DNA of 64,000 nt, taken from Candidatus Homeothermus arabinoxylanisolvens. GTDB taxonomy: Bacteria > Bacteroidota > Bacteroidia > Bacteroidales > Muribaculaceae. The DNA lies in NCBI GenBank assembly GCA_001689405.1, contig LUJO01000060.1, forward strand, positions 55,295 to 119,294, in the 5' to 3' direction. The notes beneath the pieces were generated by a model. The model was not told where the DNA came from. It did no database searches and worked only from the letters and a program-made list of their open reading frames with translations. Each line of letters begins with the position of its first letter. Within the stretch, counting starts at the first letter, position 1. Positions 51,746 through 58,943 of the stretch are shown piece by piece. The position numbers and the translations under genes are program-made.

Positions 51746-52064
51746 GTCATTTTCAGTGAGTTTTCAGTGCCTAATCGCTTTAGCGCTTTGCCAAAGCAAA
51801 GAATATGCTGTCATTCGTTTTCACCGTCACGGAGTCTTAGCTCCAGATTATGCGGTAATATCAACTCAGGAAGCTTTGTTTGCTCGTAATTGAAAACGTG
51901 CGGAGCAGGGCTATTCTTTTGCCTTTTGGATGAAAAATCTCCAGACCTGCGGCTCGTATTTTTAAGCCAAAGGGCGAACAGCCCTTCTTTTCTCCGCACG
52001 GCAGTCTTTCAACGAGCAAGCAAAACTTCGATAGTCGATAGACGCATAAAAAAAATGTCGCACG
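51746..52064. other. Non-coding island segment
   Basis: Short open frames occur but none has family resemblance or a good start. Sequence such as the CGAACAGCCCTTCTTTTC stretch near 51980 is of unknown role. No RNA gene is seen. Confidence 0.35.
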
Positions 52065-52280
52065 ATGAAAACGAACAACAACATATCAAATAGACGAGGC
52101 AAAGCATCCATCTCCAGTCTCAACCGCATAAAAAGGGTTCTCCTTTGGGTGGTGGGAATAATAGGTACAATACTCGGATTGGTGTTGTGGGCGTTTCTCC
52201 GACCGATATTCCGAGGCGTTGGCTGGATTGTCTCCGCTACCACCGCAATAGCGATAATCTATTTGTTACTCACCCTTTAA
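52065..52280 (+). CDS. Small membrane protein of the mobile element
   Basis: The protein has 71 residues. A basic N-terminus (MKTNNNISNRRGKASIS) is followed by two hydrophobic segments (about 25-45, VLLWVVGIIGTILGLVLWAFL, and 51-70). It is followed after 12 bases by the PcfK-like pseudogene. Similar small proteins sit beside pcfK-like genes in Bacteroidales conjugative elements, from memory of family context only. Function unknown. Confidence 0.55.
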   Translation: MKTNNNISNRRGKASISSLNRIKRVLLWVVGIIGTILGLVLWAFLRPIFRGVGWIVSATTAIAIIYLLLTL

Positions 52281-52292
52281 CAATTCACTGAT

Positions 52293-52745
52293 ATGGCTAC
52301 ACTCAAATCAAACAACGCTGCAATCGCAGCAATGCAGCAGATGCTCTAGGAGCGTTGCATCGCAGAACCCACTTTCGCTATCAAAATGGCGAATCCATAC
52401 AAGAGTTTCGAGGGAGCGGTAAACTATCTATGTTCACAGATACAGAAGAGCGGTCTGTGTATGGTAGATGGCGCAACCGTCCTAAATCTACTCACGCACT
52501 ACTTTGATGAAGCTGACATCGAGGAGGTCGGCAAGGTGAACTGCAACATCGTGGTCTCCAAGCCGGAACTCTCCGATGAAGATAAAGCTGAACTCAAACA
52601 GCAGGCTATGGAGCAGTTCAAGGACGAGCAACTCCGAGAACTCCGCAGACAATCTCAGCCGAAGACTCAACCCAAGCCGACCGCCACCGCTCCCAAAGCC
52701 GGAGCAGAGATTGACTCAATCCCCAACCTATTTGATGAACTCTAA
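52293..52745 (+). pseudogene. PcfK-like protein with an early amber stop
   Basis: From ATG 52293 the frame reads MATLKSNNAAIAAMQQML, then TAG at 52347-52349, then continues without change to 52745 (150 codons to the stop). The part after the stop (MANPYKSFEGAVNYLCSQI...) is typical of the PcfK family of conjugative elements, with an acidic/charged C-terminus and a final short motif SIPNLFDEL. An internal ATG at 52386 could still give 119 residues. A C-to-T change at a CAG codon would explain the stop. Confidence 0.75.
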
Positions 52746-52799
52746 ACACCCCCAAGACTATGAAACCCCGTAACAAAAAGCAACAGCAGCCAGTGGCGG

Positions 52800-52913
52800 C
52801 TGAAACGAGTTGGAGCCGAGTTGTGTTCAGATTTGTGTTCAAAGTAAAAGAAAAAGCAGCTACGAGAGGGTTCGTAACTGCTTTATTTTCAATTTGTGGT
52901 CCCACTAGGGCTT
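52800..52913. repeat. Direct repeat, right copy (attachment-site-like)
   Basis: Matches 49164-49276 in the same orientation with one small indel and scattered differences outside the terminator and the 18-base core (52896-52913). Here the core is the real 3' end of tRNA-Met plus one flanking base. Confidence 0.75.
52854..52883 (-). terminator. Terminator of tRNA-Met
   Basis: On the minus strand AAGCAGTTACGA pairs with TCGTAGCTGCTT (one G-U) and is followed by TTTCTTTT. A second copy of the hairpin is at 49218-49247 in the left repeat. Confidence 0.8.
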
Positions 52914-52970
52914 GAACCTAGGACTCCCTGATTATGAGTCAGGTGCTCTAACCAACTGAGCTATGGGACC
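52897..52970 (-). tRNA. tRNA-Met (CAT)
   Basis: The minus-strand cloverleaf starts GGTCCCA and closes with TGGGACC. The anticodon stem CCTGA/TCAGG holds the loop CTCATAA, giving CAT. It has elongator-type features. A lysidine-modified tRNA-Ile2 has the same anticodon and cannot be excluded by eye. No CCA is encoded. Its 3' end is the integration site of the island at 49164-52913. Confidence 0.9.
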
Positions 52971-52983
52971 GTCTTTGTGAGTG

Positions 52984-53014
52984 CAAAGGTAATGCTTATT
53001 TTTGGAGTAAACAA
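52984..53014 (-). promoter_or_regulatory. Promoter of tRNA-Met
   Basis: On the minus strand TTG (53012-53014), 20 bases, then TACCTTTG (52984-52991), 13 bases before the tRNA. Confidence 0.75.
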
Positions 53015-53156
53015 TATATTTGCGAAAAAAAATGCGAAAAAAAGTGGAAGTATATTTGGCGGATCCTGTTTTTGCAGCCGTAAACAAGCTGAAACACCAC
53101 CGGTTATGTCTATAATATGCGAAGACCGGAAAATCTATGAACATGCAGGCCGGTAA

Positions 53157-54350
53157 TTAATTTGCCATATTATATTCAAGTATGTGGCGTTGTAGTCCTC
53201 CGTATTTTAGTCGGGTATCGATTATTTTAAAGCCTTTCGCTTTGAAGTTGTCAAGGCTGTGGCGATTGTCGGGCGATACGGTGGCGAGAATTTTTGCCGC
53301 ACCGTCTTGTCGCATTTTGTCGAAGGCCCAGTCTATCAACAATTGATGTAGTCCGAGTCCGCGCCATGCCGGATCTACGACAACTACGTCAAATGTAAGT
53401 GCCTCCTGCGGGTTGGCGCCAACGGAGGCGGCAATATTGCGGTCGCTTTTGCGGGGAGTCACTATCAGTGCGAAGGCCACGAGCGCGCCCTCTTTTGAAA
53501 ATATTCCCGCAAGACTGTCGAGATGCATCGATTCCAGCAATTCATCGCGTGACAGGGCAAAAAAGAGGCTCGGATCGCTGAGGGAGTCGACCACTTTTTG
53601 TTGCAGACTCAATATCGAGGCCATGTCTTCAAACTTCAGCCGTCGAAATATCAATTGCTTACCTTTGGCTTCGAGAGGCCGTTCGTCAGTCGGTACTTCA
53701 CCGCAAATGTCGTGCATGTAGAGCTTGTTTTTCAGATATTCGGGAGAGAAACGGTATTTATATCCCGGGATGCGCCGCTCGCCGCCCGGTGTGCTGCTGT
53801 TTATTTTTTCACGGTAGCCGATCCATGCGGTATATAATTCAAATATCTGAACGTACGATGATGAAGTCGGCAGTATGTACTTCTCCTGTATATAAGGGTT
53901 GTTCATGAATAAGAAAAAGCGATAGCCGAATAAATCGTCAAGATCCTCTATTTCGGCAATATGATGACGGTAAAGCAGATATAGATTTTCAAAGAACGTG
54001 CAGTACTGTGCTATCTCCACTCCTTTCACGTCGCGCCATATCTCCTCGGTGGCGTCAGGGCGTATGTCGTTTTCTTCAAGCGCTTCGTATACTTTCATAA
54101 GCCTGTCGCTGTCATGAAAGTAATTATTGAGGTCTATAAGCATGTCGCTGCACGTCACGTTCTGGCTGTTTTTTAGCTCGATGGCTATGAACATGGTGCT
54201 TATGAGCGTTACTGCAAGCGAAAATATGCCTACACTGGCCTCTTCGCCGGTCTTGAACCACATCACCGCCATAAGGCATATGAGGCAGAGAATAAACGAA
54301 GCGAAAACAAGCATTATCGATATGCGTTTGTCGTAGCGGACCTGTTTCAT
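53157..54350 (-). CDS. Membrane-anchored GNAT acetyltransferase
   Basis: The protein has 397 residues. Two membrane segments lie at about 11-31 and 36-56, followed by a helical region (about 60-220) unlike known domains and a C-terminal GNAT domain (about 225-395). The acetyl-CoA-binding part is DVVVVDPAWRGLGLHQLLIDWAF near 325-347. The combination suggests an enzyme fixed to the inner membrane with a cytoplasmic catalytic domain. Substrate unknown. A clean promoter is at 54388-54417. Confidence 0.82.
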   Translation of the reverse strand: MKQVRYDKRISIMLVFASFILCLICLMAVMWFKTGEEASVGIFSLAVTLISTMFIAIELKNSQNVTCSDMLIDLNNYFHDSDRLMKVYEALEENDIRPDATEEIWRDVKGVEIAQYCTFFENLYLLYRHHIAEIEDLDDLFGYRFFLFMNNPYIQEKYILPTSSSYVQIFELYTAWIGYREKINSSTPGGERRIPGYKYRFSPEYLKNKLYMHDICGEVPTDERPLEAKGKQLIFRRLKFEDMASILSLQQKVVDSLSDPSLFFALSRDELLESMHLDSLAGIFSKEGALVAFALIVTPRKSDRNIAASVGANPQEALTFDVVVVDPAWRGLGLHQLLIDWAFDKMRQDGAAKILATVSPDNRHSLDNFKAKGFKIIDTRLKYGGLQRHILEYNMAN

Positions 54351-54387
54351 CGGTAAGAAGTTAATTAATATGAAGCACTGATATGGG

Positions 54388-54417
54388 CAAAGTTACGAAA
54401 AATCAGATAATATGCAA
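54388..54417 (-). promoter_or_regulatory. Promoter of the membrane GNAT gene
   Basis: On the minus strand TTG (54415-54417), 19 bases, then TAACTTTG (54388-54395). Confidence 0.7.
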
Positions 54418-54460
54418 TTGTTTCGGTATGAATAAGGTGGATATATTTCAAAATCTTTAT

Positions 54461-54468
54461 TAACTTTG
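54461..54468 (+). promoter_or_regulatory. -7 box of the membrane AraC gene
   Basis: TAACTTTG lies 35 bases before the ATG at 54504. No clear -33 TTG. Confidence 0.4.
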
Positions 54469-54503
54469 TCGATGACGGTAGATAAACGCTTCAATTATCA
54501 TTA

Positions 54504-55550
54504 ATGGAAAATTACGGCATATCATACATTCTCGGGCTATCGACTATGTTTTTCGGCATGATGGCCGTGTTCTTTTGGCGCAGGGGTGAACGGCTGCATA
54601 AGCTGGTGGCCCTGCTTACAGGCACAATAGCTTTGGAGTGTGTCAAGGACTTTGTCGCCGTGGCTATGGGGTTGTTCATACAGTCCTATTACTGGAATAC
54701 AATGACTGCCGTCGACATGGTGGCTGTGCCGATGTATGCTTTTGTCCTTACGGAGCTTGTCAGGCCGGGATACCTGACTGTCAGGGCCATGATCTGGTCG
54801 GAACTGCCTTTTGTCGTACTCCCGGTCATGTATCTCATAGCAGGCAGTTTGTGGATTTTTTATGTATTGGTAGGGTGGGCTGCGGTATACGGTACAGCAT
54901 ATCTGATATGGACATCTGTCAATATTCCGCATTATAACCGGCATCTTAAAGAGCGTTTTTCTTATACGGAGAATGTGAATCTCAATTGGCTAAGGATAAT
55001 ATTGTATACTTTTTATGTCATATTGGGCCTTTGGATACTGGATTGTGTGCTGATACATGCCGATATGGAATGTCTGTATATGGTGTGCAATTTAGTGCTG
55101 TGGATGGTCATTTCATTCTTCCTTTTTCGTCATGAATCGGTCATTGGCGAGTTGTCTGACACTGTGCTTCTGCCTAATGAAAATTTGACAGACCCTTGTT
55201 GCGATGACTCCTTGTCCTCGCGTATCGAGACTTTGTTCAACCGAGACAGGATTTATTTGAATTCCAGCCTGAAACTGTCTGACGTAGCGCGGGCCGCAGG
55301 CTCCAACCGCACATATGTGAGCAATTATTTCAACCGCGATGCGGCTTTGTCATTTTATGATTACGTGAATACCTACAGAATTAATCATGCATGTTCGCTT
55401 CTTACCGGTGCTGATATGTCAGTGCAGGAGGTCGCGCATAAGTCCGGCTTCAGCAGCGCATCGGCCTTTTCACGGGTCTTTGTCAAGCATAAAGGCTGCA
55501 CGCCTACCGTATTCCGTGAATCGGTTAAGAGTGCTAAAGCCGCTGAATAA
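54504..55550 (+). CDS. Membrane-bound AraC-family regulator
   Basis: The protein has 348 residues. About six or seven membrane segments fill residues 5-215, and the C-terminal ~110 residues are an AraC-type double helix-turn-helix (LKLSDVARAAGSNRTYVSNYFNRD near 255; MSVQEVAHKSGFSSASAFSRVFVKHKGCTP near 305). Such proteins may sense a membrane or outside signal and bind DNA while anchored. No target is known. It precedes the zinc-ribbon membrane protein by about 145 bases on the same strand. Confidence 0.85.
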   Translation: MENYGISYILGLSTMFFGMMAVFFWRRGERLHKLVALLTGTIALECVKDFVAVAMGLFIQSYYWNTMTAVDMVAVPMYAFVLTELVRPGYLTVRAMIWSELPFVVLPVMYLIAGSLWIFYVLVGWAAVYGTAYLIWTSVNIPHYNRHLKERFSYTENVNLNWLRIILYTFYVILGLWILDCVLIHADMECLYMVCNLVLWMVISFFLFRHESVIGELSDTVLLPNENLTDPCCDDSLSSRIETLFNRDRIYLNSSLKLSDVARAAGSNRTYVSNYFNRDAALSFYDYVNTYRINHACSLLTGADMSVQEVAHKSGFSSASAFSRVFVKHKGCTPTVFRESVKSAKAAE

Positions 55551-55695
55551 AAGCGTTTTTACGGATTGTCAATGTCTGTTTTACCTATTGTCAATCGGTT
55601 TTTAAGCAATGTGTATAGGATTTTTACTTTTAAATAAGGCGAGAGCCTTTGTTTTGAGTAATTTAGGGCATTAAATAATAAACGATTGTTATCAT

Positions 55696-57276
55696 ATGAG
55701 CTTGAAAAGTATTCTTCTTGGGACCCGAAACGCGCCGCGCCGATGTCTTGTATGGCTGATAATTATTACGGCATTTGTCGCATTTATAGCATTGGACGGG
55801 ATGAAATATGACCTTAAAACCGATGGTCCGATGCTTGCGCTTGACGGCGCCGCCGTTATGCGTCAGCGATTTGACCAAGATACAATAATTACCCGGCTTG
55901 CCGCCGGCGATAGCGTCAAGGTACTTGGTATTGACCGTTCATCTTCGGGACAGAAATGGCTTGTAGAGACTCGACGCGGCGATATCGGATGGATTGATGC
56001 CTCCGACCTATCCGGCGTTCGTCAGATAATAGTTGACGGCAGTGACAAGGGCGACACTGTATCGGTTAAGGCCAAATGGCTCGGTGCCATGATACACCGC
56101 TACGTCTACAAGAACGGCGAAGGAGAAGAGACTGAACGCTCCACAAGCGGTTTTATGCCTGCTTTTGACGGCTGGGACGATTATGCATACGACCGCGACA
56201 GCCGTGCCGGAGTATGCACACAATCCAAGTTTGAGAATAAGACCATAGGTAAGTCCTTGTCTGAAATAAACCGGAGTTTCGGTCATCCGGTGCTGCTGCG
56301 TGTCACGTCGCAAGGTTTCGAGGCACAGTATTCATGGAAAGCGTTTGACCCTTCAACGGGCGCGATGTGGCTCCCCGATGTGACTTTCGGCGCTGATTCC
56401 GTAGCTGTTGCAGTAAGTTTTGTGCGGCCCACCGAGCGCGCCGCAGGCTGGCTGAAGATACTGCCTTTTGCTTCCGCTATCATTGACTGTCCGTTGACTA
56501 CCGTGGCTATTCGCAGCGGACGCTATATCGCCAATGCCAATCCCATGCCTGAAGGCATGATGAAAGTCATGATGTATTGCATGATCCCGATTGTATTGTT
56601 TGCGTATTTTCTGTGGATGTTCGCCTCGCAGACGGTTCCCGTGCTGCTTATTGGATGGCTCATGGCGATTCCGCCGCTATTTGCTTGGTTAAATGACAAG
56701 TGGCTGCGTGCGCTGATGCTGGTGCTTACGGTTGTGTCGTGCTACGTATGGGCGGTGATTATGATGGCGTGGGGCATGTTTCCCTTCTGGGCGATTCTGA
56801 TTGTCATTATCGGCTGGTATGCTTTCAGCTTGGCGTCAAGCTCCTTGTGCACCTATCCTCACTGCCGTTGTCCGCAATGTCATCATATGTATACCATAGA
56901 GTTTGACTATGATGAGTTTGAGTATGACGAGATTGCGACAGGTTCTGACGTCGTCAGGGGCAAATTGCTTGGCAAGCGCACTGAAAAGTGGAAAACATGG
57001 ACCCGTATCACAACGACGACTACCGACCGCTTCGGTAATAAGTCGACAAGCAATCGCGACGTCGACGTGCAGAATCACTCGCTCGACTACAATACTTATG
57101 AGTTCATAGACTATAAGGTTACATATCGGCTCGACCATTATACCGAATACTATAAGTGTCGCGTATGCGGCTTTATAGAGACGCAGCCGGGAGTCGACTG
57201 GACTGAAATAGACCGCGAGCAGGTAGGTACGCATACTGCCGAAATCGCCGGTCAAGAACGTGTCAGAAGCTGGTGA
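55696..57276 (+). CDS. Membrane protein with SH3-like domain and split zinc ribbon
   Basis: The protein has 526 residues; I do not recognise the family. One membrane segment (about 16-36) is followed by an extracytoplasmic region with an SH3-like part (about 45-110, RLAAGDSVKVLGID...GDIGWIDASDL). Four or so membrane segments lie at about 295-390, and a cytoplasmic tail follows. The tail has RCPQCHHMY near 397 and YYKCRVCGF near 497, two CxxC pairs about 100 residues apart that could form one zinc site around an acidic, Thr/Ser-rich insert. It lies between two AraC-type genes, 48 bases before the second. Confidence 0.6.
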   Translation: MSLKSILLGTRNAPRRCLVWLIIITAFVAFIALDGMKYDLKTDGPMLALDGAAVMRQRFDQDTIITRLAAGDSVKVLGIDRSSSGQKWLVETRRGDIGWIDASDLSGVRQIIVDGSDKGDTVSVKAKWLGAMIHRYVYKNGEGEETERSTSGFMPAFDGWDDYAYDRDSRAGVCTQSKFENKTIGKSLSEINRSFGHPVLLRVTSQGFEAQYSWKAFDPSTGAMWLPDVTFGADSVAVAVSFVRPTERAAGWLKILPFASAIIDCPLTTVAIRSGRYIANANPMPEGMMKVMMYCMIPIVLFAYFLWMFASQTVPVLLIGWLMAIPPLFAWLNDKWLRALMLVLTVVSCYVWAVIMMAWGMFPFWAILIVIIGWYAFSLASSSLCTYPHCRCPQCHHMYTIEFDYDEFEYDEIATGSDVVRGKLLGKRTEKWKTWTRITTTTTDRFGNKSTSNRDVDVQNHSLDYNTYEFIDYKVTYRLDHYTEYYKCRVCGFIETQPGVDWTEIDREQVGTHTAEIAGQERVRSW

Positions 57277-57324
57277 CCTTCGGGCCGACTGAAGTAATGT
57301 AAACCCGGCTGAATAAGGAAACCG

Positions 57325-58140
57325 ATGGGTGCGGAGATACTTTTCGTAAGGCCTTGCGAGCTGTTGCGGTCCTATGTACGATACTATTATGTGCTTGGTA
57401 GTGTCGACGGCTTTGATGAGCTTACGTTTCCTATCGGGTGTCCGCAGATTATCTTTCATAAAGGTGTTCCGTTGTTTATTCCGGAGCTGGGCACTTATCA
57501 ACACCTGTTTACTATAAGCGGTCAGGTAAACTTTCCGGCGCATGTAAGATCATGTGGTGACACGGAGATGATAGTTGTCGTATTTCATCCTCATGCCATA
57601 GGCCGGTTTATCGCTACGCCGCCATCCTCATTCCACAATCTTGAAATCTCGGGATATGATATCGGTAACAGCTCTCTGAACAGCCTGTCCCGACGTATAT
57701 TTGATTGCGCCGATAACCTACGGTGCATACATATGATAGAAGATTGGTTGCTTGCCGGACTGAACGATGTGTGTTTGTCTTACGATGACCGTATCGGCGC
57801 TACGATAAAAAGGCTTATGCAGTGTCCTTCGGCAAAGGTCACGGAACTTGCCGACACCGCCTGTTTAAGCAAGAAGCAGTTTGAGCGCGTGTTCAGTCGA
57901 TACGTGGGTATGCGGCCTAAAGAATATGCCAGAGTGGTCCGCTTTCAGAAATCGATGTGGCTTATGCAGAACGGACAATTGAATGACGCTGACATAGCAT
58001 ATGCAAGCGGCTTTGCCGATCAGTCACATTTCATCCGCGAGTTCAAAGCTTTCAGTGGATGTACGCCGGGAAAGTTACGAAATGAAGGCCGTATATATTC
58101 CGATCTCTTTACTGACCCGCCGGTAACGTTTATAAAGTGA
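57325..58140 (+). CDS. AraC-family regulator with N-terminal DUF6597-like domain
   Basis: The protein has 271 residues and no membrane segment. The N-terminal half (LFVRPCELLRSYVRYYYVLG, then FPIGCPQIIFHKG and VVVFHPHAIGRF) is the cupin-like sensing region found in many Bacteroidota AraC proteins. The HTH part spans about 160-260 (AKVTELADTACLSKKQFERVFSRYVGM and DIAYASGFADQSHFIREFKAFSGCTPGKL). It likely controls neighbouring genes such as the CatA-like enzyme 83 bases downstream; this is inference. Confidence 0.88.
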   Translation: MGAEILFVRPCELLRSYVRYYYVLGSVDGFDELTFPIGCPQIIFHKGVPLFIPELGTYQHLFTISGQVNFPAHVRSCGDTEMIVVVFHPHAIGRFIATPPSSFHNLEISGYDIGNSSLNSLSRRIFDCADNLRCIHMIEDWLLAGLNDVCLSYDDRIGATIKRLMQCPSAKVTELADTACLSKKQFERVFSRYVGMRPKEYARVVRFQKSMWLMQNGQLNDADIAYASGFADQSHFIREFKAFSGCTPGKLRNEGRIYSDLFTDPPVTFIK

Positions 58141-58199
58141 GTCGTGCCAAAATCTGTAATAATGTCTCATTTATTCTATACCGTCGGGATTTTAACTCA

Positions 58200-58207
58200 T
58201 AACTTTG
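58200..58207 (+). promoter_or_regulatory. -7 box of the CatA-like gene
   Basis: TAACTTTG ends 16 bases before the ATG at 58224. No -33 TTG at 19-20 bases, so an activator may be needed. Confidence 0.45.
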
Positions 58208-58223
58208 CATAAAAAACAGAATT

Positions 58224-58865
58224 ATGAAAGAGATTGACCCCGATGAAACGCTCCGCGCCTACGCCTACAATATGTGGATGAAGGCGCCTATGCCGATGGT
58301 TACGTTTTTCAAGACCCTTGACGTATCGCGTCTGTTGCGGTTCAGTCGCCGGCGAAAACTGAAATTCAATATGCTCATGTGCTATTGCATCGGCAAGGCG
58401 GCCGGTCAGGTAAAGGAGTTTTACATGCTTCCGGTGGGTGACCGGCTGGTCAGCTACGATAGCCTGTCGGTCAATACTATCGTGGAGAATAAACGGGGCG
58501 AAGTAAGCTCATGCGACATACCGTTCTCGGTAAACTTGAGTGACTTCAATGACGACTATCTGCGTCTGACACGTCAGGTGGCGGATAGCTGTGAGAACCA
58601 TGACCTGTCAGAAAACAGTATGGTCATCGGCACCTCCGCTCTCGCACGCTTCGATATTGACGGCGCGGTGGGCATGTACAGCGGCATTTTCAATAATCCG
58701 TTCATGATATGGGGCAAGTATCGTAAGCGGTTTTTTCGGACGACCTTAATTGTCTCTTTCCAGTTTCACCATACGCAGATGGACGGTGCGCACGCAGCCC
58801 GGTTCCTTGACATATTGCAAAAGGAGATTGACGCTATATGGCCTGCATACGTGCGCGGTCGTTAA
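58224..58865 (+). CDS. CatA-like O-acetyltransferase
   Basis: The protein has 213 residues, the size of chloramphenicol acetyltransferase, and of the same fold family. The catalytic His lies in FQFHHTQMDGAHAARFL near 180-196 (HHxxxDG pattern). The FFKTLDVSRLL start and the MWMKAPMPMVTF segment replace the classic CAT N-terminal motif, so it is a distant member. Whether it acts on chloramphenicol or another alcohol is unknown. The AraC regulator just upstream may control it. Confidence 0.8.
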   Translation: MKEIDPDETLRAYAYNMWMKAPMPMVTFFKTLDVSRLLRFSRRRKLKFNMLMCYCIGKAAGQVKEFYMLPVGDRLVSYDSLSVNTIVENKRGEVSSCDIPFSVNLSDFNDDYLRLTRQVADSCENHDLSENSMVIGTSALARFDIDGAVGMYSGIFNNPFMIWGKYRKRFFRTTLIVSFQFHHTQMDGAHAARFLDILQKEIDAIWPAYVRGR

Positions 58866-58943
58866 AAATTTCGCTATTTTTGACAAAATTAAGAGTTAAG
58901 TGTTATAATTATTGAGTAACTTAGCAACTTAATTTTTCAAAGG

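Larger units (their letters stand above)
49164..52913. mobile_element. Decayed genomic island at tRNA-Met
   Basis: About 3.6 kb lies between direct repeats that both carry the tRNA-Met 3' end and terminator. The content is an ATPase, an acetyltransferase pseudogene, a small membrane protein and a PcfK-like pseudogene, the last two typical of Bacteroidales conjugative elements. No integrase, relaxase or transfer genes remain, so it cannot move by itself. The left end borders a truncated SusC gene. Integration at the tRNA followed by a large deletion is the simplest explanation (inference). Confidence 0.65.

Noticed and set aside
51811..51999. A 62-residue minus-strand open frame in the island
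   Set aside because: No start-site support, no domain, and it lies in a decayed region. It may be a remnant but cannot be supported as a gene.
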